From Duncaniella freteri (GTDB lineage: Bacteria; Bacteroidota; Bacteroidia; Bacteroidales; Muribaculaceae), in assembly GCF_004766125.1 (NCBI RefSeq), contig NZ_SJSA01000001.1, forward strand, positions 496,001 to 560,000: 64,000 nt of DNA, read 5' to 3'. Positions 36,068-45,500 of the stretch are shown piece by piece. Every line of letters begins with the position of its first letter. Position 1 is the first letter of the stretch. Below the pieces are notes generated by a model. It did not search any database and was not told the DNA's origin. It saw only the letters and a program-made list of their open reading frames with translations. Made by a program: the position numbers and the translations under genes.

Positions 36068-37333
36068 ATGCTAACGATACTGTCAGGCGTAAGCATATTC
36101 CTGATCATCACTCTCACTCTTGTGATAATCCTGCTTATAGCCAAGAAATATCTCGTACACTCGGGCAAGGTGAAGGTCACCATCAACAATGACAAGGTGC
36201 TTGAGGCCGATTCAGGCAAGACCCTACTGTCGACATTCGCTGACCACAACATATTCCTGTCGTCGGCCTGCGGAGGCAAGGGCAGCTGCGGTCAGTGCAA
36301 ATGCCAGGTGTTCACCGGAGGGGGTGACATCCTCCCCACCGAGAAGGTACACTTCTCACGCAAGCAGCAGCAGGACCACTGGCGTCTGGGATGCCAGGTC
36401 AAGATCAAGGAGGACTGCTCTGTTGGGATACCTGCGTCAGCCCTTGATGTCAAGGAATGGGAATGTGAGGTCATCTCCAACAAGAATGTGGCAACATTCA
36501 TCAAGGAGTTTATAGTAGCCCTACCCGAAGGCGCGCATATGGACTTCATACCCGGATCGTATGCCCAAATAAAGATCCCCACATATGAAATGGACTACGA
36601 CAAGGATATCGACAAATCGCTCATCGGCGACGAGTATCTTCCTGCATGGGAGAAGTTCGGGCTATTCGGGCTGAAATGCCGCAATACCGAGACAACGGTA
36701 CGCGCCTACTCGATGGCGAACTATCCCGAGGAGGGTGACAGGATAATGCTCACCGTACGCATCGCCACACCTCCGTTCAAACCGAAACCCCAGACGGGAT
36801 TCCAGGATGTGATGCCCGGCATAGCGTCGAGCTACATATTCACTCTCAAACCCGGCGACAAGGTGGTGATGTCGGGTCCTTATGGTGACTTCCATCCCAT
36901 AGTGGATTCCAAAGCCGAGATGATGTGGATAGGCGGCGGTGCCGGCATGGCTCCGTTGCGCGCCCAGATAATGTGGCTCACAAAGACCCTTCACACCACT
37001 GACCGTGTGATGAACTACTTCTACGGAGCCCGCGCTCTGAACGAGGTGTTCTACCTACAGGACTTCCTGGAGCTCGAAAAGGAATATCCCAACTTCAAAT
37101 TCCATCTCGCCCTCGACCGTCCCGACCCTGCGGCTGATGCCGCAGGTGTAAAGTACACCCCCGGATTCGTGCATCAGGTGATCTATGAGACATATCTCAA
37201 GAACCATCCCGATCCGGAGGATATCGAGTACTATATGTGCGGACCCGGCCCGATGAGTGCCGCCGTCAACAAGATGCTTGATGACCTCGGGGTAGATCCG
37301 GAATCGATACATTACGATAATTTCGGAGGATAA
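36068..37333 (+). CDS. nqrF: Na+-NQR subunit F, NADH-oxidising flavoprotein
   Basis: 421 residues. One membrane helix (about 5-25) is followed by a plant-type 2Fe-2S domain with ligands C68, C74, C77 and C109. Next is an FAD-binding domain with the RAYSMANYPEE motif, and an NADH-binding domain with MMWIGGGAGMAPLRAQI and the C-terminal YMCGPGPMSAAVNKML. NqrF takes hydride from NADH and feeds the complex. It is the last gene of the operon, followed by a GC-rich terminator. Confidence 0.96.
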   Translation: MLTILSGVSIFLIITLTLVIILLIAKKYLVHSGKVKVTINNDKVLEADSGKTLLSTFADHNIFLSSACGGKGSCGQCKCQVFTGGGDILPTEKVHFSRKQQQDHWRLGCQVKIKEDCSVGIPASALDVKEWECEVISNKNVATFIKEFIVALPEGAHMDFIPGSYAQIKIPTYEMDYDKDIDKSLIGDEYLPAWEKFGLFGLKCRNTETTVRAYSMANYPEEGDRIMLTVRIATPPFKPKPQTGFQDVMPGIASSYIFTLKPGDKVVMSGPYGDFHPIVDSKAEMMWIGGGAGMAPLRAQIMWLTKTLHTTDRVMNYFYGARALNEVFYLQDFLELEKEYPNFKFHLALDRPDPAADAAGVKYTPGFVHQVIYETYLKNHPDPEDIEYYMCGPGPMSAAVNKMLDDLGVDPESIHYDNFGG

Positions 37334-37355
37334 AAGCTTAGGCAACAACATATAC

Positions 37356-37385
37356 GGGGGCGCATTCTTTAAGGAAGACGCCCCC
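37356..37385 (+). terminator. Terminator after nqrF
   Basis: GGGGGCG (37356-37362) pairs with CGCCCCC (37379-37385). The inner bases TTCTT and GGAA extend the stem. It lies 22 bp after the nqrF stop. Confidence 0.65.
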
Positions 37386-37465
37386 ATGTCGTATGCAAAG
37401 CATAACACTAAAGCCAGAAACCTAAATTCAAGAACTTTTTAACGGTTTACAGGGTTTGTATTATA

Positions 37466-37481
37466 TACGGTCATGACCGTA
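37466..37481. promoter_or_regulatory. 16-bp perfect palindrome upstream of guaD, putative operator
   Basis: TACGGTCATGACCGTA is its own reverse complement. It sits 63 bp before the guaD ATG. No canonical TAnnTTTG box is seen beside it, so the promoter may depend on the factor that binds here. Confidence 0.5.
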
Positions 37482-37544
37482 CGACTCAGCCTCATGCCGG
37501 AACATATACAATAAATTCACTTTCACTATATCAGCTATACGACA

Positions 37545-38939
37545 ATGAACACCATATCATCACCATCCGCAATCACTAACGGCATGCCACTTAAAAGTGT
37601 AAGAGGACAGATGCTGTCGTTCAAAGACGATCCGTTCCTTAAGCCGGCTTCAGAATGCTACGACCATTACCAGGACGGACTGATTGTGATCAGAGACGGA
37701 AAAATCATCGATGCGGGAGACTACTCCATTGTCGCGCCAAGATATCCTCAGCTCAATGATATAGACACATACTCCGATGCCCTCATAATGCCTGGATTAA
37801 TAGACTGCCACACTCACTATGTGCAGTCACCGATGCTCGGTTCATTCGGAGACACTCTGCTCAATTGGCTCAACCGTTACACCTATCCCACCGAATCGAT
37901 GTTCAGGGACAAGGGGGTTGCCGACGAGGTGGCCCGCATGTTCTTCAGGCAGCTGCTTGAGCATGGCACCACCACAGCCAATGTGTTTGCCACAACATTC
38001 GAGACATCGGTGGAGGCGTTTTTCGAAGAATCGGAACGTTACAATACACGAATGATATCAGGGAAGGTGCTTCAGGACCGGAATCTACCCGACTCACTAA
38101 AGGATGAGTCGACCGAAGGATCGATACTCCTATCCGAAAGGCTTCTCAACAAATGGCACCGTCGAGGGCGTCAGCTCTATGCCATCATACCACGCTTCGC
38201 CCCTACTTCAACACCCGAACAACTTCGTCTCGCCGGAGAGCTATACCGGAGCAACATGGATAAGGGAGTATATGTGCATACACATCTTGACGAGGCTCAA
38301 AGCGAGATAGACTGGGTGAGACAGCTCTATCCGTCGCACCCTAACTACACTGAGGTGTACGGTCATTTCGGTCTTCTCGGCAGACGCTCGATAATGGCAC
38401 ACTGCTGCATAGTGCAGGAAGATGAATGGGAGACCCTGCACCGATGCGGATGCGGAGTGGCACACTGCCCTTCTTCCAATCTGTTTCTCGGAGACGGTGA
38501 ATTCAAGTACTGGGAAGCCAAGGAGAAGTCCCGTCCGATACGTTTCGGAATCGGCACCGATGTGGGCGCAGGCACCAATTTCTCTGTACCACGCCAGCTC
38601 AGCGAAGCATACAAGGTGGCAATGCTGCATTCACACAACCTTGATGCGTTGAGAAGCTTCTATCTCGCCACACGCGGCGGAGCAGAGACTCTATGCCTCG
38701 GCGACACAATAGGCTCACTGGCTCCGGGATATGAAGCTGACATTGCTGTGATCGATCTGAAACCGTCGGAGTACGCGGAATGGCGCATGAGATTCTCAGA
38801 CGACATATTCGAAAAACTATTCGTAATAATGACTCTGGGGCTCGATAACATTAACCTCGCCACCTATGTGGCAGGACGCAAGGTATACGACCGCATGCGG
38901 GACAGAAAATTCATGTATGCATCCGAAACCGGCAGATAA
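37545..38939 (+). CDS. guaD: Guanine deaminase
   Basis: 464 residues of the amidohydrolase superfamily. Metal ligands H89 and H91 are in MPGLIDCHTHYVQSP. Guanine-deaminase features include the LLNWLNRYTYPTESMF segment, the later HTHLDEA motif, MAHCCIV, and the metal Asp in GIGTDVGAGTNFS. It converts guanine to xanthine and ammonia in purine salvage or catabolism. The gene stands alone between the nqr terminator and a convergent acetyltransferase gene. A palindrome upstream suggests specific control. Confidence 0.93.
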   Translation: MNTISSPSAITNGMPLKSVRGQMLSFKDDPFLKPASECYDHYQDGLIVIRDGKIIDAGDYSIVAPRYPQLNDIDTYSDALIMPGLIDCHTHYVQSPMLGSFGDTLLNWLNRYTYPTESMFRDKGVADEVARMFFRQLLEHGTTTANVFATTFETSVEAFFEESERYNTRMISGKVLQDRNLPDSLKDESTEGSILLSERLLNKWHRRGRQLYAIIPRFAPTSTPEQLRLAGELYRSNMDKGVYVHTHLDEAQSEIDWVRQLYPSHPNYTEVYGHFGLLGRRSIMAHCCIVQEDEWETLHRCGCGVAHCPSSNLFLGDGEFKYWEAKEKSRPIRFGIGTDVGAGTNFSVPRQLSEAYKVAMLHSHNLDALRSFYLATRGGAETLCLGDTIGSLAPGYEADIAVIDLKPSEYAEWRMRFSDDIFEKLFVIMTLGLDNINLATYVAGRKVYDRMRDRKFMYASETGR

Positions 38940-38941
38940 TC

Positions 38942-39460
38942 TCACTCGGGCTGACCGAGCAGGAGTTCCATGTCCGTAACGTCAAGATACCGTCCGAGCT
39001 TGTAGCCCACCTCACTAAAATGGGACACCTCCCTGAATCCGAGCGCCCGGTGGAAACGGCGGCTCCCCTCGTTTTCGGTGGTTATGCAGGCTATGAGGGC
39101 ATGACAGCCCACATCACGGCATGCATCAATCAGAGTCTCCATAAGCCTGCGTCCCACACCATGGGATGTCAATCCGTGACGCAGATAGACAGTGTTCTCA
39201 AACGTGCGCCTGTAGGCAGGTCTCTCTTTCCACTCATGGGCATAACAATATCCGAGTATCTCACCCCCGCGCTCAGCAACGAAATAAGGGTATTCACCTA
39301 ATATACGCTCGATGCGTCCACGCATATCTTCGACGCTCAGGACAGCCACCTCGAATGACACTGTGGTCTCCCTTACATAATAATTGTATATGTCAGCAAT
39401 CTGACATGCATCCTCGGGGAGAACCCTCCTTATGGTAATGTCGGAATCTGTCGGTTTCAT
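38942..39460 (-). CDS. GNAT-family N-acetyltransferase (phosphinothricin acetyltransferase-like)
   Basis: 172 residues from the ATG at 39460 (MKPTDSDITIRRVLPEDA). The order ETTVSFE, YAHEWKERPAYRRTFENTVYL and GVGRRLMETLIDA, with the acetyl-CoA loop HGVGRRL, is typical of the Pat/Bar group. Members acetylate phosphinothricin, methionine sulfone or similar amino-acid analogues; the true substrate is unknown. An upstream in-frame start at 39508 would place the -7 box inside the gene and is rejected. It converges with guaD, with only 2 bp between the stops. Confidence 0.88.
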   Translation of the reverse strand: MKPTDSDITIRRVLPEDACQIADIYNYYVRETTVSFEVAVLSVEDMRGRIERILGEYPYFVAERGGEILGYCYAHEWKERPAYRRTFENTVYLRHGLTSHGVGRRLMETLIDACRDVGCHALIACITTENEGSRRFHRALGFREVSHFSEVGYKLGRYLDVTDMELLLGQPE

Positions 39461-39465
39461 GCCTG

Positions 39466-39473
39466 CAAAGGTA
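39466..39473 (-). promoter_or_regulatory. -7 box directly before the GNAT gene
   Basis: The minus strand has TACCTTTG ending 5 nt before the ATG at 39460. Transcription from it would begin at or beside the start codon. The -33 element is poor. Confidence 0.4.
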
Positions 39474-39546
39474 GCACAAAATATAATGCGGTTAACATGC
39501 GGGGACACTTTTTTAACTCAGTCCGCGCCAACCGGGGGGCACTGAA

Positions 39547-39846
39547 ATGCGTTATACCAATAAAAAACGCGCTATGAACCCTCTTGACACTCACGAAATC
39601 CTCATGTGGCTCGCCATTATAGCCATTATTGTGCTGGTATCAATTACAGGCATGTGCATCAACCGCGTGTACATCCATCGTGCCCACCGCAAAGCTCTCG
39701 CAGAACTGCGACGCCGGGTCATCGACTCAGCCATGCATTGCGAGAATACATATGATATAAAGAAGGAAACATACAATAACGGACCGGAAATTGACTCAGC
39801 CACAATAGATATCAAAACATCGATCTCAGAATCTCAAGCGACCTGA
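39547..39846 (+). CDS. Small single-pass membrane protein, function unknown
   Basis: 99 residues from the ATG at 39547, or 90 from the ATG at 39574. One hydrophobic helix (EILMWLAIIAIIVLVSITGMC, broken here for reading: about residues 17-37) is followed by a basic cytoplasmic-like segment (HRAHRKALAELRRR) and a polar tail. Not recognised. Its last 35 bp overlap the 3' end of recO on the other strand, so either the overlap is real or the true gene is shorter. Confidence 0.5.
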   Translation: MRYTNKKRAMNPLDTHEILMWLAIIAIIVLVSITGMCINRVYIHRAHRKALAELRRRVIDSAMHCENTYDIKKETYNNGPEIDSATIDIKTSISESQAT

Positions 39847-40531
39847 TATGGCTCAACGGGGCGACATGCAGACTGTAGTAGCGCAACACGAGGTCAAGTG
39901 CGCGCGAACGTTGCTCTCGTGTCAGCCTGAACGATGCCATGTTGGAATAAGTCATCCTCAACATCCCCACTGCCGCCGCGGACTCCTCAGGAGATAGCCA
40001 CTCACCATGAAGAGGCATGGAGCCACGCCATATACCGTCACGCAGGTCAATCACCATTCCAGGAGCATAGGTGGAAACATCAGGCTCTATGCCGAGAAGC
40101 CTCCCGAGATGGAGAAGAAAACAGATATGAAAATTGGCAACAAGTCCGCCATGCACAGAGTCAAGATAACTTATGGAGCTTTCCAGATACCGGTAGACTC
40201 TATCGTCAGGGACACTCTCGCGCAGAACGACTGACAGCACCTCGGCAAGAAACATAGCGAGCATCTGTTTTACAGGATGGGTGTGAACCTCGCCGAGCAC
40301 AATGACCGGACGCACCTGGCGAATAGGCATCACCTCTCTGCCGGGCTTGACATCAGTCTCACACTCCAGTATGCTCAGCGGCATTGTGAGAGCCCTGATC
40401 CTTGAAGCACCTTTCCCTTTGCCAGCCGGCACAGCCATAGACACCCTGCCGAGCTCACGACTATATGCCGTGAGAATGCTTTGGGAATCGCTGTAACGAG
40501 TTGATTTCAGGGCTATAAATGACAGTTTCAT
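39812..40531 (-). CDS. recO: DNA repair protein RecO
   Basis: 239 residues from the ATG at 40531 (MKLSFIALKSTRYSDSQSIL). The N-terminal OB-fold shows SILTAYSRELGRVSMAVPAG. The helical C-terminal part has an FHICFLLHLGRLLGIEPD motif, a typical RecO region. RecO works with RecR to load RecA on SSB-coated gaps. An extended frame starting at 40573 would contain the -7 box at 40555-40562 and is rejected. The 3' end overlaps the small membrane-protein gene. Confidence 0.9.
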   Translation of the reverse strand: MKLSFIALKSTRYSDSQSILTAYSRELGRVSMAVPAGKGKGASRIRALTMPLSILECETDVKPGREVMPIRQVRPVIVLGEVHTHPVKQMLAMFLAEVLSVVLRESVPDDRVYRYLESSISYLDSVHGGLVANFHICFLLHLGRLLGIEPDVSTYAPGMVIDLRDGIWRGSMPLHGEWLSPEESAAAVGMLRMTYSNMASFRLTREQRSRALDLVLRYYSLHVAPLSHIRSLEILRSMF

Positions 40532-40554
40532 TGGCTCAGGAGGATGATTAAATG

Positions 40555-40562
40555 CAAAATTA
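40555..40562 (-). promoter_or_regulatory. -7 box of recO
   Basis: The minus strand has TAATTTTG, 23 nt before the recO ATG. No clear -33 element. Confidence 0.4.
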
Positions 40563-40581
40563 ATAAAAAACAATCAAAAAA

Positions 40582-40613
40582 TTTGTCTAATACAAAAAAA
40601 CTATCTAACTTTG
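40582..40613 (+). promoter_or_regulatory. Promoter of the tRNA-Glu/rpsT/tRNA-Glu unit
   Basis: TTTG at 40582-40585, 20 bp, then TAACTTTG at 40606-40613. It lies 34 bp before the first tRNA and fits a shared transcript for both tRNAs and rpsT. Confidence 0.72.
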
Positions 40614-40647
40614 CAATCGCTTTTGAGCAACTATGCTTTTATCGCAA

Positions 40648-40719
40648 GGCCCATTCGTCTATCGGTTAGGACGCAAGATTTTCATTCTTGAAAGAGGAGT
40701 TCGATTCTCCTATGGGCTA
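40648..40719 (+). tRNA. tRNA-Glu (anticodon TTC), first copy
   Basis: A full cloverleaf can be drawn: acceptor GGCCCAT / ATGGGCT (with a G-U first pair), D-arm around CTATCGGTTAG, anticodon loop TTTTCAT with TTC, T-arm GGAGTTCGATTCTCC. Discriminator A at 40719. CCA is not encoded here. Confidence 0.95.
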
Positions 40720-40748
40720 CAATAAAAACAAAAAATCACTTATCACAG

Positions 40749-41006
40749 ATGGCAAATCATAAATCATCCTTAAAGAGAATCCGTCAGACTGAATCACGTC
40801 GTCTCCGCAATCGCTACTATGCAAAGACCGCCCGCAATGCCGTGCGCAATCTTCGCAAGTTGACTGATAAGGCAGAGGCTGAGTCAGCATTCCGCAAGAT
40901 CGGTGCTATGCTTGACCGTCTCGCTTCCAAGAATGCTATCTCAAAGAACAAGGCAGCCAACCTCAAGAGCAAGCTTGCAAAGCATATCGCTAAGCTCGCA
41001 GCTTAA
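40749..41006 (+). CDS. rpsT: 30S ribosomal protein S20
   Basis: 85 residues, strongly basic, starting [20 protein letters not shown], which is the S20 N-terminal signature. It binds 16S rRNA early in 30S assembly. It starts 29 bp after the first tRNA-Glu and ends 64 bp before the second, so the three probably share a transcript that is cut by tRNA-processing nucleases. Confidence 0.97.
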   Translation: MANHKSSLKRIRQTESRRLRNRYYAKTARNAVRNLRKLTDKAEAESAFRKIGAMLDRLASKNAISKNKAANLKSKLAKHIAKLAA

Positions 41007-41070
41007 TGCCAAGATACTTCCTGACGGCATTCTGTAGCCATCTCTGACAGCAGACAATCCGTCAAGAAAC

Positions 41071-41145
41071 GGCCCATTCGTCTATCGGTTAGGACGCAAG
41101 ATTTTCATTCTTGAAAGAGGAGTTCGATTCTCCTATGGGCTACCA
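41071..41145 (+). tRNA. tRNA-Glu (anticodon TTC), second copy, with encoded CCA
   Basis: Bases 41071-41142 are identical to the first copy (40648-40719). This copy is followed by CCA at 41143-41145, while the first is followed by CAA. Confidence 0.95.
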
Positions 41146-41284
41146 TTTATTGCCATATCCTCCAATCGCATATCCCTCACATCAGGCGTAAACCTAATGT
41201 AAGGGGTTGATTTTTTGTATACATAAGCAAAAAGCTTTAACATTTAGTAATACATTACGGATGAATTGTCTCATCATTTTATTG

Positions 41285-41292
41285 TAATTTTG
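41285..41292 (+). promoter_or_regulatory. Candidate -7 box for the heavy-metal efflux operon
   Basis: TAATTTTG; a TTG is 16 bp upstream, shorter than usual. A second TAATTTTG lies at 41339-41346. One of the two likely drives the operon starting at 41407. Confidence 0.4.
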
Positions 41293-41406
41293 CAAAGATT
41301 CACCGGAATAGTGCAACATCACGAGGGAAGCCACACAGTAATTTTGCATCAGGAAACATCCGGTTTTAAATTCAAAACTCCTTAATATTTTAATAACCAT
41401 AATCAC

Positions 41407-42579
41407 ATGAGACTGAGACCACGCTACAGCATTAAATACCTGTTAATGGTGCCTATATTCGCATTCGGTATGGCTGCATGCGGCAGCCATGAAGGACATT
41501 CCCACGGAGAAGAGGGGCATGAACATTCAGAAGAGGGTGCCGACCACAGCCACAAGCATGACCACGGAGACGGTGCTATAGTACTTGAGCCGGAAGAGGC
41601 AGAACGTCTCGGAGTGGAGACCGACACTGTGGTTCCCGCTCCTTTCGCAGAGACATTAAAAGTGTCGGGCGAGGTGCTCCCATCATCATCCGACATCGGT
41701 ACAGTGTCGGCACCGACATCAGGTATAGTACGCATAGCTTCAGGTATAAATCCCGGTTCCCAAGTAAGAGCCGGACAGACCATAGCCTCTGTGACTGCGA
41801 AAAATGTGACAGGCGGCGATGCCAATGCAGCAGCACGCGTCGCCATGGAAAACGCTAAACGTGAACTCGACCGTATCACCCCGCTCCTTGCCGACGGCCT
41901 GGTGACACGCAAGGACTACAACGATGCCCTCTCTGCCTATGAATCAGCCAAAGCAGCCTACAGCCCTGCTGCGGCAACCGGTGCAGCCACGTCTCCACGC
42001 TCAGGTGTGATCACTGCAATAAATGTTAGCGACGGAGAATATGTAGAGACAGGTCAGTCCATAGCCAATGTGGCGAGCAACAGCCGACTCACCCTCCGCG
42101 CTCTCGTGCCGTCATCCGAAGCCGCTTTCCTCGGGAAGGTAGCAGGCGCGACCATGACGTTCCACGGCGGAGAGTCAATAGACATAGCCGAACATAATGG
42201 CAAACTCCTCAGCTCAGCACCTGCATCGGCAGGGTCGACACCGGGCTACATACCTGTGTTCTTCAATTTCGACGGCACAGCACCTGTGATCCCCGGAAGC
42301 GCAACCGAAGTATACCTGAAAGGCGCGCAACGCAACGATGTGATATCCCTGCCCACCGATGCCATAGTAGAACAGATGGGCGAGACATTCGTGTTTATCC
42401 GCTCATGCGCCCACAGCTTTGAGAAACGCCCTGTGACATTGGGTAACAGCGACGGAAAGCGCGTGGAGATCATCAAGGGTGTGAAACCCGGAGAGATAGC
42501 CGTGGTTAAGGGAGCGACATTCGTACGCCTTGCCGAACAAGCCACCGTAGCCCCCGAAGGACATTCCCACAACCATTAA
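41407..42579 (+). CDS. CusB/CzcB-like heavy-metal efflux adaptor lipoprotein, histidine-rich
   Basis: 390 residues. The signal peptide ends in a lipobox (FGMAAC, Cys at about 25). The mature N-terminus is a histidine/glutamate-rich stretch (about residues 28-58, HSHGEEGHEHSEEG-like), a likely metal-binding tail, and the C-terminus ends EGHSHNH. Between them lie a lipoyl-type domain (VSAPTSGIVRIASGINPGS) and a short hairpin. It should link the RND pump encoded next to an outer-membrane channel. The His-rich ends point to Cu, Ag, Zn, Co or Cd; which metal is not determined. Confidence 0.9.
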   Translation: MRLRPRYSIKYLLMVPIFAFGMAACGSHEGHSHGEEGHEHSEEGADHSHKHDHGDGAIVLEPEEAERLGVETDTVVPAPFAETLKVSGEVLPSSSDIGTVSAPTSGIVRIASGINPGSQVRAGQTIASVTAKNVTGGDANAAARVAMENAKRELDRITPLLADGLVTRKDYNDALSAYESAKAAYSPAAATGAATSPRSGVITAINVSDGEYVETGQSIANVASNSRLTLRALVPSSEAAFLGKVAGATMTFHGGESIDIAEHNGKLLSSAPASAGSTPGYIPVFFNFDGTAPVIPGSATEVYLKGAQRNDVISLPTDAIVEQMGETFVFIRSCAHSFEKRPVTLGNSDGKRVEIIKGVKPGEIAVVKGATFVRLAEQATVAPEGHSHNH

Positions 42580-42591
42580 TCCACGGCGACG

Positions 42592-45500
42592 ATGCTTAAC
42601 AGGATAATAAAATTCTCACTCGACAACAGACTTGCCATCATAGTCCTGTCGGGGCTCATAATGATATACGGTATGATCGTTCTGATGCGTACCGAAGTTG
42701 ACATTTTCCCTGATCTGAACGCCCCCACCGTGGTAGTTATGACCGAAGCTCCCGGCATGGCTCCAGAAGAGATCGAAACCACTATCACATACCCGATCGA
42801 GACCGCTGTAAACGGCGCGTCGGGAGTGAGACGAGTACGCTCATCATCCACCCCGGGATTCTCGGTGGTATGGGTGGAATTCGGCTGGGACACAGATGTG
42901 TACCTGGCACGTCAGATAGTAGCAGAGAAGCTCACAGAGCTTGAAGGCAATTTCCCTCCAGGAGCCGGCACTCCGACGCTCGGTCCGCAGTCGTCAATAC
43001 TCGGAGAGATAATGATCATAGGTCTGACAGCCGACTCCATCACCACCCCCATGGAGCTGCGCACGCTTGCCGACCGCGAGATAGGACCGCGCCTTCTCTC
43101 TCTTCCGGGTGTTGCATCCGTGTCAGTGATAGGAGGTGACGCCAAGGAGTACCAGATACTACTCTGCCCAGCCAAAATGCAGCGTCACGGCGTAACCCTC
43201 AATGAAGTGCGCGACGCCGTAAACGGTATGAACAGCAATGCAGCAGGCGGTGTGCTCTATGACTACGGCAACGAGTATATAATAAAGGGTGACATAACCA
43301 CCAATGATGTAAATGAGATTGCCAACACGGTCATAATCAGTGATGCATCACGCATGGTAAGGATCTCCGACATAGCCGAGGTGTCAGCAAAGCCTCAGGA
43401 ACCGCGCTTGGGTGCAGCATCGGTTAACGCACATCCTGCCGTGCTCATCACCGTGACCAAGCAGCCCGGAGCCGGGACCATAGAGCTTACCGACAATATC
43501 GATGCCAAGCTCAATGACCTGAAAAAGACATTTCCGTCAGATGTAGAGATCAATACCGATATATTCCGCCAAAGTGACTTCATAGCACGTTCGATAGGAA
43601 ATCTGCAAGAGTCGCTCTTCGTGGGGGCGATATTCGTGATAATAGTGCTGTTCTTCTTCCTGATGAACCTGCGCACTACACTCATCTCGCTTGTGGCACT
43701 CCCGTTATCCATAATCGTCACCATCATCGCGCTCCACTTCATGGGTCTCACTATCAATACCATGAGTCTCGGAGGTATAGCTATAGCCATAGGCTCGCTG
43801 GTGGATGATGCCATCGTTGACGTGGAAAATGTGTACAAACGTCTGCGTCAGAATCTTAAAGAAGGTAAACCAATAATAAAGGTGGTATACGAAGCAAGCA
43901 AAGAGGTGAGAATGCCTATATTCAATTCCTCGCTCATAATCATGGCTTCGTTCCTTCCGCTCTTCTTCCTCCAAGGCATAGAGGGAAGGATGCTCATTCC
44001 CCTGGGAGTATCGTTCATAGTGTCGCTCATAGCCTCTACGATAGTCGCACTCACCGTCACTCCTGTGTTGTGCACCTACCTTCTCGGCGACAAGAAGATA
44101 GCAACCCAGCTTGAGCAGGAGCCTTGGCTGTCACGACGCCTCAGCGTGTGGTATCACGCAGTTCTCGCCAAATCGTTCTCACATATCAAGCCGATACTGA
44201 TAGGTGTATCGGTACTGTTCCTTGTGTGTATCGGACTGTTCTTCACCCTCGGACGCAGCTTCCTGCCGCCGTTCAATGAAGGCTCACTGACTATCAATGT
44301 CAGCACTCTTCCGGGCATATCGCTTGAAAAGAGCGACCAACTGGGACGCGAGGCCGAGAAGATAATACTGTCCATGCCTGAGATACGCACCGTGGCACGC
44401 AAGACCGGACGCGCCGAGCTTGACGAACATTCTCTCGGGGTGAACGTAAGCGAAATCGAGGCCCCATACACTCTCGACCAGGGACGTTCACGCAAAGAGA
44501 TGGTGAGCGATCTGCGCCATAAGCTGTCACATCTTCCAGGTGTCAACATTGAGATAGGCCAGCCGATCTCACACCGTATCGATGCCATGCTCTCGGGCAC
44601 TGAGGCACAGATAGCCATAAAGCTCTTCGGAGATGACCTCACCAAACTGTTCACCATAGGCAACAAAATCAAGGCTGTGGCATCAACCGTACCGGGTGTG
44701 GTGGACGCGAATATCGAGCAGCAGATGGAACGTCCGCAACTCGACATCAAGCCTCGCCGCGATATGCTCGCATATTACGGCATACCCATGAGCCAGTTTG
44801 CCGACTTCATACGTGTAGCCCTCGCAGGCGAGACAGTGTCACAGGTCTACGAAAAAGGACGCCCCTTCGACCTTGTCCTTAAAATGGAGTCAGACGCAAG
44901 GGAATCCATGGACGATGTAGCAAACCTGATGATAGATTCTCCCAAAGGCAAGATACCCCTGAGCGCAGTTGCGGAAATCACATCGGCAGCCGGACCCAAC
45001 TCCATCAACCGCGAGAACGTGAGCCGCCGCATAGTGATATCTGCCAATGTGGAGGGACGTGACCTGCGCGGAGTGGTCAATGACATCATGAAGGAGGTGG
45101 ATGAAGAGATAGAGCTTCCCGAAGGATATTATGTCAATTACGGCGGACAGTTCGAAAGCGAGGCGAGCGCGTCACGCACACTCATGATAGTGTCGGTAAT
45201 CGCTCTTGTAATCATCTTCCTGCTACTTTACGGCCAGTATCACAACGCTGTGCAGTCAGGCATCATACTTCTGAACATGCCTCTTGCCCTTATAGGCGGA
45301 ATCCTCATACTTCGATTCACATCAGGCGAACTCAACATCCCTGCCATAATCGGATTCATATCCCTCATGGGAATAGCCACCCGAAACGGCATGTTGCTTA
45401 TGTCGCGCTACGATACTCTGCGCGATGATGGTGAAAGCCTTATGGACCGTATACTTCACGGATCAGCCGACCGTCTCAACCCGATTCTTATGACAGCTCT

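Noticed and set aside
31449..37333. Rnf complex instead of Nqr
   Set aside because: The first gene lacks the RnfC iron-sulfur cysteines, and the last gene encodes an NqrF-type NADH dehydrogenase with one 2Fe-2S site.
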